A stretch of DNA of 64,000 nt from the NCBI GenBank assembly GCA_016201405.1, contig JACQCZ010000014.1, forward strand, positions 232,631 through 296,630, given 5' to 3'. Both the position numbers and the translations under genes were made by a program. This document shows positions 7,774 through 16,671 of this stretch, in pieces. This stretch comes from Candidatus Acetothermia bacterium (lineage in GTDB: Bacteria; Bipolaricaulota; Bipolaricaulia; RBG-16-55-9). Under the pieces are notes generated by a model that was not told the origin of the DNA, made no database searches, and was given only the letters and a program-made list of their open reading frames with translations. Numbering within the stretch: position 1 is the stretch's first letter; each line of letters opens with the position of its first letter.

Positions 7774-10443
7774 ATGAAGATTAAACGTCTAGCAATCTTG
7801 AGTCTCTTGGCCACAGGCTTTCTTCTCTCATCTGTCAATTATAAGGTGCTGTCAGCAAGCTGGTTGACCATGGAGAGCCCCCATTTTCGAGTCACATTCC
7901 AAGAGGGGCAAGAGAGCCAGGCCCAGCAAGCTATTTATTATTTGGAAACGTCTCATGCCAAGCTCTCAGCCGAATTGGGCCACGAGCCGAAGGACAAGAC
8001 CGAGGTATTGCTGGCCGACATGAGCGATTCCCCCAATGGTTTTGCCACTCCCTACTGGGGCTACAACAAAGAGTATTTTCTTATGGTTTATGGAGCACCC
8101 AATTCCACTTTGCGAAATGGAATTGATACCTGGCTCTATACCTTGGCTGCCCACGAATACACCCATACCCTGCACATCGACATGGCTGAAGGTTTTGCGG
8201 GGACCATGAAGGCGATCTTTGGCCGCTCTGGCGGCCCAAACTATCTATTCTTGCCATCAGTCACGACACCCAATGGCGAATTGCCCCAATATCTCATCGA
8301 AGGCTTTGCAGCCTATTTGGAAACCATCAACACGACCGGCGGGCGTCTGCACAGCGCGCTCTGGGAGATGATGATGCGTGCTGATTTCGCCCACAACCGG
8401 ATCATGAGCCGCGATCAGGCGTCTGGTATTTATTCATACTCCAGATTTACAGGAGACGTCCCTCGCTATCTCTATGGTGCCTATTTCTGCGACTACATCG
8501 CACGAATCTATGGACAAGATAAGTTGATGGAGATCATGAAGCAGAACGCAACCAGCATACCTCTCTTTATCAATGGAGCCTTTCGCAAAGTCTTGAGCAA
8601 ATCCCTTCCAGAAGTCTGGCAAGAATTTATTGCCGAAGCCACAACAACCTATGCTGCCCAAATCAAAGATATTCAGTCCAAAAGCGTGACCGAAGCGAAG
8701 CGACTCACAACAACAGCCGAAGAGGCAAGAAACCCCATCTACTCTCCCGATGGCTCTGAGATTGCCTATATGCAGGGAGGGCTGAAGCGCCTCTCAGCTC
8801 TTCGAATCGTCAGCTCCGATGGGAGCAAGAATGAATATCTAATTACCACAGACCCCATCTCTGCCGCGATGGGCGACAGCTTCTCATGGTCTCCAGATGG
8901 GGCGAAGCTCTTATACAGCAGCTTTGATGATGTTGGCAGACAGCTGCTCAGCGACCTTTATGTCTATGACTTCAAACGCGAAGAGAAGAGACGGCTCACC
9001 AGTGGGCTCCGTGCCTATGCGCCTTCATACTCTCCCGATGGGAAGGTCATTGTCTTTGTGGCACATACCGGTGCATTGCAGACGAGCCTGATGGCCATGG
9101 ACGCTGATGGCACAAATGTGCGGACTCTTCTAAAGGGCGCTGACGAGATGCAGTTCAACTCGGCCCATTTCTCACCTGATGGCAAGCAGATTGCTCTCTC
9201 GGTAGGAAGCTATGGCGGCTCTAGTGATATTTATGTTGTGGATGCCGACGGCAAAAACATGAATGCGCTCACTCAAGACAAAGCCCAGGATTTTTCTCCC
9301 CAATGGTCTCCAGATGGCAAATACATTCTCTTTAACTCAGACCGCTCCGGGATTCCCAATCTCTATGCCATCCAGATCAGCAATGGACAGCTCTTCCAGA
9401 TCACCAATGTCCTCTTTGGAGCCTTCTCCCCTACCATCTCTCCGGATGGCAAGAAGATCGTCTATGTAAATTATGACGTAGATGGCTACGATCTCTATCA
9501 GATAGATGCTGACCCAAGCACTTGGAAGAGTCTTTCAGCCGAAAAAACTACTTTGCCAACGACACCCGATTACGCAAGCTTTGCCAAAGACTTCAAGATC
9601 CGGCCCTATTCTGCGATGCAGACACTCTTTCCAAAGCTCTGGGTTCCGCTCATGGCGCAGACCTACGGCGGTGCATTGGTTCGCAGTCAAGATCTCCTTG
9701 GCAGAACGACCTTTTCGGCATTAGCCACGATCTCCGATACGGGCAACCCGTACGGCGAGATAGACATTGCACAGGCTCTGACGGGAGAGTCAGTCACCTC
9801 ATCAGAGCCAGCGCCAGCAACTATCTCTTTGTCCTTGACGCCGCAATTCATCAGTGGCGGGCTCTCCATTCCACTTGAAGACCGGCTCTACTCCAGCCGA
9901 TCTGTTGAGATCAACGGAAAGTCGGGCTTCTTGGGAATGGCTGGCTCGGGAGAAAATGCAACACCCATTGAAGGACTTGGTCTCAGTCTTTCGTGGCTGT
10001 CAAACAGCTCAGGCGGACATGATCGTGTCCGATCGTATGTAAATAGCGAGACGAGCGCCTTTGCGACACTGACTAAGGGGTCGGTAGGTTGGGGATTGAG
10101 TACGACCCGCTCCCTCACCTTTGTGATCGATGGAGATCTCCGACTCTTCTTTCAGACCAAAGTAGATACAAGCGATTTGAGTATGCGAGGATATTCGGAC
10201 GTCAGCTTCACCCTCGCCTTTGTCGAGCAGGAACTTGGAACCTGGCCGATCTATTTTGAGCGCATCAAGCTTGAAGGCTTCGCGGGTGGATCAATCGACC
10301 TCTCCGGCCAGTATGGGTACTACTTTGGAGCCAATCTGATCATACCAACGTTTCTCTGGTACACCAACGAGATAAACCCGCGTATCGGATTTGTGATTGA
10401 TGCGAACGGAAACCTGCAAACGACGTTCAGTTTGGGATTTTAA
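7774..10443 (+). CDS. Exported metalloprotease-like, TolB-type beta-propeller and beta-barrel protein
   Basis: An 889-residue protein with a signal peptide (1-28). Residues 30-300 form a gluzincin-type peptidase domain (Peptidase MA-like): zinc motif HEYTH at 127-131 and a downstream Glu in LIEGFAAYLE at about 176. Residues ~310-590 contain at least five PD40/WD40-like TolB propeller repeats of the form SPDGSEIAY, SPDGAKLLY, SPDGKQIAL, SPDGKYILF, SPDGKKIVY. Residues ~610-889 alternate hydrophobic strands and end in a strand terminating FSLGF, like an outer-membrane beta-barrel. I infer a cell-envelope protein, possibly a surface protease. It is a homologue of the protein encoded at 39195-41921, which has lost the zinc motif. 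Confidence 0.7.
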   Translation: MKIKRLAILSLLATGFLLSSVNYKVLSASWLTMESPHFRVTFQEGQESQAQQAIYYLETSHAKLSAELGHEPKDKTEVLLADMSDSPNGFATPYWGYNKEYFLMVYGAPNSTLRNGIDTWLYTLAAHEYTHTLHIDMAEGFAGTMKAIFGRSGGPNYLFLPSVTTPNGELPQYLIEGFAAYLETINTTGGRLHSALWEMMMRADFAHNRIMSRDQASGIYSYSRFTGDVPRYLYGAYFCDYIARIYGQDKLMEIMKQNATSIPLFINGAFRKVLSKSLPEVWQEFIAEATTTYAAQIKDIQSKSVTEAKRLTTTAEEARNPIYSPDGSEIAYMQGGLKRLSALRIVSSDGSKNEYLITTDPISAAMGDSFSWSPDGAKLLYSSFDDVGRQLLSDLYVYDFKREEKRRLTSGLRAYAPSYSPDGKVIVFVAHTGALQTSLMAMDADGTNVRTLLKGADEMQFNSAHFSPDGKQIALSVGSYGGSSDIYVVDADGKNMNALTQDKAQDFSPQWSPDGKYILFNSDRSGIPNLYAIQISNGQLFQITNVLFGAFSPTISPDGKKIVYVNYDVDGYDLYQIDADPSTWKSLSAEKTTLPTTPDYASFAKDFKIRPYSAMQTLFPKLWVPLMAQTYGGALVRSQDLLGRTTFSALATISDTGNPYGEIDIAQALTGESVTSSEPAPATISLSLTPQFISGGLSIPLEDRLYSSRSVEINGKSGFLGMAGSGENATPIEGLGLSLSWLSNSSGGHDRVRSYVNSETSAFATLTKGSVGWGLSTTRSLTFVIDGDLRLFFQTKVDTSDLSMRGYSDVSFTLAFVEQELGTWPIYFERIKLEGFAGGSIDLSGQYGYYFGANLIIPTFLWYTNEINPRIGFVIDANGNLQTTFSLGF

Positions 10444-10561
10444 GCAACTTTCTCTTTCAGCAATAGCAGGCTTACTAGAGACATGGGATTATATAAATCT
10501 CTGGGTCTTGTGTAATATAGGTGGCAATCATATGTCCTTTTAATAGTCCTCTAGGAGGGAT

Positions 10562-11563
10562 ATGAGATACTTGATTATCATTCTCTCGCTTCTCATGCTA
10601 ATCGAGGTCATTTACAAGAACATTATTGAAGTTGAGTCGAAAATGGTACATGTAAATTGCCAATCTGTAGTCCCGTGCTCGGACTTGATAGGCAGGGCCA
10701 CACAAGTGGCTACACCTGGGTCAATTATAAAAGTCGGACATGGCACATATCGTGAGAAGATGATTAGGATTGGCAAAGACCTCACCATCGAATCGACTGA
10801 TTCGGATGCTCCAAAAATCGTTTTCGAGAATGTAAAAGCAGGGATTAGCATTGAGCTTGAACCTGGGAGGAGCGTCCCAATGGTAGTTCAGCTCTCCAAT
10901 CTTGATTTGGAAGTCAGTGATCAATTGGGAGCAGACTCAGGGAAAGGTGCGACCGGACTTTCAATTCTCGGTAGGGGACTCAAAGACATAAATGCTGGTA
11001 AGCATGATTACGGGATACTTACAATCAAATTACAAAAAATGAAAATTTCAGGGGCTCTAGGAATCGCGATATTAGGAGCTACCGCGGAAGTCAATGAAAG
11101 TGTTATCGCAGCCAGAGTCGTAGGAGTCAGAAGTGACTATTCTGTAGTCAATTTTGTAGGCAATAAGATTTCCGTGAATTCACTCCCTTCCGATAAATCT
11201 TCGGTCAGCGTAATTCTACAACAATCTGCCGCATCATTTGACAAAAACGATATCGAGGGCGGATTTTTCGGTATTTTTGTTGCACTGGGTGGTAAATCAA
11301 GCCTCAACGAAAATAACATTTCAAATGCAGGGACCGGAGTGGTAATTATGAATGGGGTGGCCGTGAATGTTGAAAAGAATAATTTTGTTGATAACGTTAA
11401 ATTTGGGATCGCGCTTTCTCTTCAAGACTGTGTCGCAAATTCCGATCCTGCCCCTCTCTTCACAAGCACTGTAACTGGGAAAGATAATCATTTTCAAGGG
11501 AATGGGCACGATCTATGCCCAGAAAAATGGGATTGGCAAACAGATTTCAAAACTATGCATTGA
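10562..11563 (+). CDS. Exported right-handed beta-helix protein
   Basis: A 333-residue protein with an N-terminal hydrophobic signal/anchor (residues 2-20). After PGSIIKVGHGTYREKM, which matches the start of pectin-lyase-like and NosD-like beta-helices, the chain shows repeated short strands with Asn ladders (NENNISN, VEKNNFVDN, DNHFQGN), diagnostic of right-handed parallel beta-helices. No catalytic residues can be assigned, so I call it a structural or binding protein of the cell surface. Its codon use is more AT-rich than its neighbours. A strong AGGAGG ribosome-binding site precedes the ATG. It may be recently acquired or under different selection. Confidence 0.65.
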   Translation: MRYLIIILSLLMLIEVIYKNIIEVESKMVHVNCQSVVPCSDLIGRATQVATPGSIIKVGHGTYREKMIRIGKDLTIESTDSDAPKIVFENVKAGISIELEPGRSVPMVVQLSNLDLEVSDQLGADSGKGATGLSILGRGLKDINAGKHDYGILTIKLQKMKISGALGIAILGATAEVNESVIAARVVGVRSDYSVVNFVGNKISVNSLPSDKSSVSVILQQSAASFDKNDIEGGFFGIFVALGGKSSLNENNISNAGTGVVIMNGVAVNVEKNNFVDNVKFGIALSLQDCVANSDPAPLFTSTVTGKDNHFQGNGHDLCPEKWDWQTDFKTMH

Positions 11564-11583
11564 ATTCTGATAAGACCAGAGCC

Positions 11584-12765
11584 TTAAAAAACAATTCTCT
11601 TAAACTCGACTTTGTACTGAAGGCCTTCGTGAAGTGACTTTTGAATCATCTCATGGCCATAGGTCAGGTAGACCGCAGGGAAGCCTGTAAAGTCCTGGTT
11701 GTCGCGGTAGGTCATCAGGGGCTTGTGGCCATCCGTGCTTAAGATGAGCGTATCACTCTTCTCGGGAATGCCAAGCCACTCGGCCTGAGCATCGACATGA
11801 ACTGCGGCATATTTCTTCCAGACTCCCCCACCCAAGTGCGGCATCTGCGGCGCTGTCGCTGTGGTCAAAATGACCAAAGGCATGGTAGGAATGACTTCAT
11901 AATTTCTCAAAGCATCGAAGATCTCATCCTGAGGGATGTGCTTTTCACTTGAGTTATATTCAAAAATAAATTGGGCATTCTCAAAGCGGGCGGGCTTCCT
12001 TCTGCCTTCAGAGTCCACGCCTTCGACAAGATAGGTGTACTCTATGTAGCGGTCACGGTGCTCTGGAACGGGCATCTCCCAGAAGGGATGGCCATTTTTA
12101 AATAAATATTCCAGCACATCCGCTAACGGGCGAGTCAGGGCTTGCGAGAATGACTTTTCCGGGACAAATTCAATGCCAGTCAGCTTCAAAAAATCATTGC
12201 GGATGTTCAATATGCGCTGCGCCACATCACCAGATCCGCTGTATTTTTGATAGATGGAATCAATCTGATCGTATCGCTCTCGGAAGGCTTCGATGTTCTG
12301 TTCGGGAGCACTTTTTATGCGATTCTGCCCATCTTTGATCACGGCATTCGGGTCGTATTTAAATTCTTTCTGCAAATGAATGACTCGCTCTGGGTCGAGC
12401 ACAACAGGATTAATGATCACATACTGGATGCGATGGCCTTTGGGCGCGTCGTGCCCTGGATGAAGATTGTCATAGGCTGCATTGAGAATCTGGTCGTCCG
12501 GAATTCCGACACGGCTGGTGATCTTTTTGAAGACGTAATTCCCGTACACTTCATCTATGGCGAGATTTAGGTTTAGATGCGAGAAGGTCGAGATAAGCTT
12601 TGTGCTGCTAAAAAAATCTCTCAGCTCCGGAAAGCGTAATTCTCTGGAATCTTCACCCTGCTGAAGAATTTGTACATTTCTCTCGATGACACTTTGGATG
12701 TCGATTTGACCTGAGGCTTCAATCCCACGGGTCTTCGGCTCTTGGACTGGACAGCTGCACCCCAT
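11584..12765 (-). CDS. Hypothetical protein, unknown family
   Basis: A 393-residue protein that I do not recognise. It begins MGCSCPV, has no signal peptide or membrane helix, and is rich in charged residues. The N-terminal half (about 40-210) looks helical; the C-terminal half contains several beta-type stretches such as MPLVILTTAT and TLILSTDGHKPLMTYRDN. A weak GGAAG site precedes the ATG. It is bordered by the convergent beta-helix gene (20 bases apart) and the divergent rpsT. Its base composition resembles the surrounding core genes, so it looks resident rather than recently transferred. Confidence 0.55.
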   Translation of the reverse strand: MGCSCPVQEPKTRGIEASGQIDIQSVIERNVQILQQGEDSRELRFPELRDFFSSTKLISTFSHLNLNLAIDEVYGNYVFKKITSRVGIPDDQILNAAYDNLHPGHDAPKGHRIQYVIINPVVLDPERVIHLQKEFKYDPNAVIKDGQNRIKSAPEQNIEAFRERYDQIDSIYQKYSGSGDVAQRILNIRNDFLKLTGIEFVPEKSFSQALTRPLADVLEYLFKNGHPFWEMPVPEHRDRYIEYTYLVEGVDSEGRRKPARFENAQFIFEYNSSEKHIPQDEIFDALRNYEVIPTMPLVILTTATAPQMPHLGGGVWKKYAAVHVDAQAEWLGIPEKSDTLILSTDGHKPLMTYRDNQDFTGFPAVYLTYGHEMIQKSLHEGLQYKVEFKRIVF

Positions 12766-12848
12766 TCTTCCATCACCAGATTCCTGCCAGTAATTTTCCT
12801 AGCCTACCAGAGGTGAGCCAAAGAAACAAGAGGCGGGAAGCGATCTTC

Positions 12849-12877
12849 TTGACACAGTGTAGGCTTCTAGCTATGAT
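12849..12877 (+). promoter_or_regulatory. Promoter of rpsT
   Basis: TTGACA (12849-12854), 17-base spacer, TATGAT (12872-12877). Transcription should start near 12884, leaving a leader of about 45 bases that contains a run of eight T and the AAGGAG at 12915-12920. Confidence 0.75.
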
Positions 12878-12928
12878 GCATGCATAAAAGCTTGATGGCG
12901 CAATTATTTTTTTTAAGGAGTGATAGGT

Positions 12929-13192
12929 ATCCCGAACACAGCATCCGCAAAGAAGCAGGTGCGGCAAAACCGCAAAAGGCGTGAGCGCAATTTGGCTCGC
13001 CGCGATGCCCTCAAGCACACGATGAAGAAGTACAAGAAGGCCATAGCGGCTGGTGATAAGAGCTCAGCTGAGTCCCTCATCCCTGAACTCATGAAGACGG
13101 CAGACAAGGCAGCCAAGGGCAATGTCATTCACCCCAAGAAGGCTGCCCGACTCAAGTCTCGTCTGATGAGGAAATTGCAAGCGAAGCCCTGA
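12929..13192 (+). CDS. rpsT: 30S ribosomal protein S20, apparent ATC start
   Basis: An 87-residue basic protein matching S20 throughout: (M)PNTASAKKQVRQNRKRRERN at the N-terminus, then KKAARLKSRLMRKL near the end. S20 binds 16S rRNA early in 30S assembly. There is no ATG, GTG or TTG at the expected position. The canonical S20 N-terminus Met-Pro-Asn requires initiation at the ATC at 12929-12931, which lies 8 bases after AAGGAG (12915-12920). The only standard upstream start, GTG at 12920, overlaps that ribosome-binding site and would add Met-Ile-Gly-Ile. A rare start codon would fit known autogenous control of S20, which uses UUG in E. coli. Confidence 0.9.
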   Translation: MPNTASAKKQVRQNRKRRERNLARRDALKHTMKKYKKAIAAGDKSSAESLIPELMKTADKAAKGNVIHPKKAARLKSRLMRKLQAKP

Positions 13193-13216
13193 CCTGATCT
13201 TCCATTTCGTGCAGCA

Positions 13217-14971
13217 ATGAGGTCACTCGCTAATCCTTCTCTAGTTCGTCATAGAAACCGCTGGGAGCTTCCCGCAATCTCGGAAGAGGCCATCCGTCAA
13301 GTCCAGTCCGAACTCAACGTCTCTTCAGCGATGGCACGGCTTTTGGCATTCAAAGCCGGAAAAGGGACCCCGAGATCACTCCTCTCCCATGACATCTCAG
13401 ATCTCAATGCACCTCTACAGCTCCGCGGGTTAGAGGAGGCAATTGCACGGATTGAACTCGCCATTCGCCAGTCTGAATCTATTTTTATTCATGGCGATTT
13501 TGATGTGGATGGCATCACCAGCTCAGCCCTTCTCTATAGGGCTCTCAAGGATTTAGGGGCAAAGGGACGGATCAAAGTCGAGATCGAAGACCGCGACCGA
13601 GGGCATGGTCTCAACGAGCATGTCATCAAGCAGGTCATTGAAGAGGGCTTTTCGCTCGTCATCACCACGGATTGCGGAGTCTCAGATTTCCAGCATATCC
13701 AAAATCTCTTGCAGCACAAAATTGACGCCATCATTACAGATCATCACCACGTGCCCGAGCAGTTGCCACCTGCCGTTGCTGTGATCAATCCCAAACGTCC
13801 AGATTGCACGTACCCAAATTCGGACCTCGCAGCCGTAGGCGTCATCTATCAGACCGTTTCTGCGCTCTACCAAAGAATGGGACGTCAGAGCGATGAGGTG
13901 AGAGGTTTTCTCGATCTTGTCATGTTAGGCACGCTGGGGGATCTTGTGCCGCTCATCAATGAAAAGTCCGTTGAGAACCGCATCTTTGTCCAGAGTGGAC
14001 TCAAAATGCTGGCCGATGGCTGGGGAAGCATGGGCTTGCGAATTTTGCTTGAAAAGCTCTCACTCGATCCAACGCGGCTTACGGCCGGCGAGATGAGCTT
14101 TGTCGTCATTCCCAAGCTCAACGCAGCCAACCGCGTCGGCGACCCGCGGGTCTCATTCTTGCTGCTTACCACATCGGATCGCGAAAAGGCTGATCATTTG
14201 GCCGAGACTCTGCTTCAATATAACTACGACCGCCAGGTCGCCCAGGAAGATCTGCGTGAGCAGGCCGAAGAGCGTCTTCGCGAAGAGGTCGACCTCAAAG
14301 AAGAAAAGATCATCATTCTGGCTGGTCGATATTGGAATCCTGGTGTGATCGGGCTTGTCGCTTCCGATCTGGCAGACCGCCATCACCGCCCTGCGATCAT
14401 GATCGCCAAGGGCGATGAGATGGCCCGTGCATCAGGTCGCAGTATTCCAGAGTTCAACATGATCGAGAGCCTCATTCAGCATGAGCATTTATTTGAGCGG
14501 TACGGCGGCCATTATATGGCTGCCGGTTTTTCGATCCGCAATGACTGGATTGCCCGCCTCCAGAGCGAGCTGGGCCAATACGCCCGCGAAAAGCTGGCCA
14601 ATCTTGAAGCACCTGTCTTCTCGCTCGAGGCTGAAATTTTCCCTCACGAGGTGAGTTTGGACCTCTTTGAAGAAGTCCAACAACTGGGTCCATTTGGGGT
14701 TGGAAACCGCGAGCCCAGATTTCTGCTTCGAAATGTCCGAATCGAAAATATGCGCTTGGTGGGAAATGGCGGGCGACATCTCAAATTGATGGCTCTCGTC
14801 AACGGCTCGACATTCGATGCGATCGGCTTCTCGCTGGGTGATTCATTGGCTGATATCCGCGGCGCAGAACAAGTTGATTTGGTGGTTAAGCTTTCACGGG
14901 ATGACTGGAGTCGCCAGCCAAAGGTCCAACTAGAATTGATTGATGTTCTTCGCTCAGAAGAGAGTAATTAG
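13217..14971 (+). CDS. recJ: Single-stranded-DNA-specific exonuclease RecJ
   Basis: A 584-residue protein of usual RecJ length. DHH-domain motifs appear in order: HGDFDVDGI (about 92-100), TTDCGVSD, TDHHHVPE, and GTLGDLVPL. The DHHA1 domain shows ASGRSI and RYGGHYMAAGF (about 415-440). The final ~100 residues form the OB-type domain. RecJ degrades single-stranded DNA 5' to 3' during recombination and mismatch or base-excision repair. It lies 24 bases after rpsT with no clear ribosome-binding site, and its 3' end overlaps the convergent glycosyltransferase by 4 bases. Confidence 0.94.
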   Translation: MRSLANPSLVRHRNRWELPAISEEAIRQVQSELNVSSAMARLLAFKAGKGTPRSLLSHDISDLNAPLQLRGLEEAIARIELAIRQSESIFIHGDFDVDGITSSALLYRALKDLGAKGRIKVEIEDRDRGHGLNEHVIKQVIEEGFSLVITTDCGVSDFQHIQNLLQHKIDAIITDHHHVPEQLPPAVAVINPKRPDCTYPNSDLAAVGVIYQTVSALYQRMGRQSDEVRGFLDLVMLGTLGDLVPLINEKSVENRIFVQSGLKMLADGWGSMGLRILLEKLSLDPTRLTAGEMSFVVIPKLNAANRVGDPRVSFLLLTTSDREKADHLAETLLQYNYDRQVAQEDLREQAEERLREEVDLKEEKIIILAGRYWNPGVIGLVASDLADRHHRPAIMIAKGDEMARASGRSIPEFNMIESLIQHEHLFERYGGHYMAAGFSIRNDWIARLQSELGQYAREKLANLEAPVFSLEAEIFPHEVSLDLFEEVQQLGPFGVGNREPRFLLRNVRIENMRLVGNGGRHLKLMALVNGSTFDAIGFSLGDSLADIRGAEQVDLVVKLSRDDWSRQPKVQLELIDVLRSEESN

Positions 14972-15801
14972 ACTGAATTTAGAGTCCAGCTTGCGCATTT
15001 ATAGAAGAGGATTTGCAGTAAGAAGAGCGGAATCACGCGAATGCGCCAGAGGCGCTCAGGCTGACAGATAGCACGCCAAAGCCATTCAAGTCCCCTGTTT
15101 TGCCAGAGCATGGGAGCGCGCCGAACAAGACCTGCCAGCACATCAAAGCTTCCCCCTACTCCCATCAGTACTGGAACTTCTAACTTTTCTCGATTCTTGA
15201 TCAACCAAGTCTCTTGGAGCGGAACTCCCATTCCGACAAAAAGCAGGTCTGGTTTTGCCATGTTGATTTTGGCAATCAAATCTTTTTCATCGTCAGAGCC
15301 AAAATAGCCATGATGCGTTCCGGAAACTTGAAGCTTGGGGTATCTCTGTTCAAGTCTCTCTTTGGCTTTTTCAATTACACCTGGTGCTGCTCCCAAAAGA
15401 AATACCCTGTGGCCATATGACTCCGCATTGCAGAAGAGCCTCTCCATGAGGTCAATCCCGGTGACCCGCTCTGAGATTGCACAGCCAAGGAGACGCGAAG
15501 CCCAGACAAGTCCAATCCCATCGGCTGCGACGACATCGGCCTTCTGATAAGCCTCGCCTAGATTTATATCCCACCGGGCACGCATCAGGGCAGTAGTGTC
15601 GAGTGTGCAGATGAGTCGTCCAAATCTTCTCTCCTCGATCCAGCCTTCAGCTCGCGCGACGACTTCTGACTGAGTGAGCCGGTCAATGGGAGCCCCAAAG
15701 AGATGAAAGCGCGCTGAGTTAGAGTGCCACGGCTGCCATCGCCGAAGCATCGCAAGACTAGGCGCGCTCGCTTCCTCTCTCACACAGCCCGTAGGAGTCA
15801 T
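14968..15801 (-). CDS. WecG/TagA/CpsF family glycosyltransferase (GT26)
   Basis: A 277-residue protein. The family core starts near residue 33 (LFGAPIDRLTQSEVVARAE) and includes ADGIGLVWASRLLG, RVTGIDLMERL, HHGYFG and GMGVPLQETWL; the C-terminal QNRGLEWLWRAICQPERLWR is the usual amphipathic tail. GT26 enzymes add ManNAc or ManNAcA to lipid-linked intermediates of teichoic acid linkage units or enterobacterial common antigen. The first ~30 residues are not part of the family, so the true start may be a downstream codon. Convergent with recJ. No other polysaccharide genes are nearby apart from the flippase-like gene at the window's left edge. Confidence 0.88.
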   Translation of the reverse strand: MTPTGCVREEASAPSLAMLRRWQPWHSNSARFHLFGAPIDRLTQSEVVARAEGWIEERRFGRLICTLDTTALMRARWDINLGEAYQKADVVAADGIGLVWASRLLGCAISERVTGIDLMERLFCNAESYGHRVFLLGAAPGVIEKAKERLEQRYPKLQVSGTHHGYFGSDDEKDLIAKINMAKPDLLFVGMGVPLQETWLIKNREKLEVPVLMGVGGSFDVLAGLVRRAPMLWQNRGLEWLWRAICQPERLWRIRVIPLFLLQILFYKCASWTLNSV

Positions 15802-15927
15802 CCTTGGATCGTAAATGGGATTGGTTCTCTATGAAAAGGACTGCGGTCCGCACGCGAACAGACGCCTGTCCCTGCCTCAAAAATCTCGCCGACTCCATGC
15901 TATGATGTCGCAAGAGAAGAGATCCAA

Positions 15928-16644
15928 ATGACTCTATTATTTATTTTTGCGCTGGCTTTTGCCCCGGGAATCTACTGGCTCCTCTATTTTTATCACAAAG
16001 ATCGACTGGCACCTGAGCCCCGGAGTCTGGTCGCCCGGACATTCATGATCGGCCTTGTTGCTGCAATTCCAATCGCCATCGCTGAGCTTCTCTTCTCCTG
16101 GCTGGGCGGCTTTCTGATGGTTGTGGCTGTCGCGCCGATCCTTGAAGAGTACGGCAAATACTTTTCCGTAAAATTTACGGTTTATCACAATAAGGAGTTT
16201 GATGAGCCATTGGATGGCATCATCTACGCAGTCGCTGCTGCCCTGGGGTTTGCGTCTTTTGAGAACTTTCTCTATCTGCTTCATGCCTATCAGGTCGGGG
16301 CTGGTGAATTGGTAGCCACTTCGATTGTGCGGGCACTCCTCTCCGTGCCCGGACACGCGCTCTTCTCTTCGATGTGGGGATATGCAATGGGGATGGGTCT
16401 TCTTATTACTGATCCCGTCCAGAGAAAGCGATTTATCCAAAAAGGCGTCTGGACAGCCATCTTCTTCCACGCGCTATTCAACTTTTCTATATTCGCAGGG
16501 GGTGACATGGGGCTGGTCGGCGCAGCGATCTTGATTGCTGTTATCTCAACCGCATGGAAAGCCGTCAAGCGCCGCATTGAGACTGCTCTCGAAGCAGGCG
16601 TACATCCACAAGATCCGAGCAGCAAAACCACTCCCTATACTTAA
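15928..16644 (+). CDS. PrsW-family intramembrane metalloprotease
   Basis: A 238-residue protein with seven or eight hydrophobic helices. PrsW signature motifs are present: APILEEYGKYFSVK (EExxK type, about 71-84), GFASFENFLYL (about 111-121), a His in VPGHALFSSMWGY, and FFHALFNF near residue 182. These are the presumed metal ligands of the ABI/CPBP-related membrane proteases that cleave anti-sigma factors such as RsiW. No anti-sigma factor is adjacent, so the substrate is unknown. A TATGAT box at 15901-15906 and AGAGAAGAG ribosome-binding site precede the ATG. Confidence 0.8.
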   Translation: MTLLFIFALAFAPGIYWLLYFYHKDRLAPEPRSLVARTFMIGLVAAIPIAIAELLFSWLGGFLMVVAVAPILEEYGKYFSVKFTVYHNKEFDEPLDGIIYAVAAALGFASFENFLYLLHAYQVGAGELVATSIVRALLSVPGHALFSSMWGYAMGMGLLITDPVQRKRFIQKGVWTAIFFHALFNFSIFAGGDMGLVGAAILIAVISTAWKAVKRRIETALEAGVHPQDPSSKTTPYT

Positions 16645-16658
16645 ATTCATATTTCATT

Positions 16659-16664
16659 TAAAAT
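16659..16664 (+). promoter_or_regulatory. Apparent -10 box of dinB, leaderless type
   Basis: TAAAAT lies 7 bases before the ATG at 16672. No convincing -35 element is visible. Transcription would begin at or next to the start codon. Confidence 0.35.
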
Positions 16665-16671
16665 AATTGGA

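Noticed and set aside
12895-12984. 29-codon frame starting at ATG 12895 in the rpsT leader
   Set aside because: It has no ribosome-binding site and overlaps rpsT in another frame; a leader peptide cannot be supported from sequence alone.
15937-16470. 177-residue minus-strand frame opposite the PrsW-like gene
   Set aside because: The PrsW motifs and membrane helices on the plus strand are convincing; the antisense frame has none.
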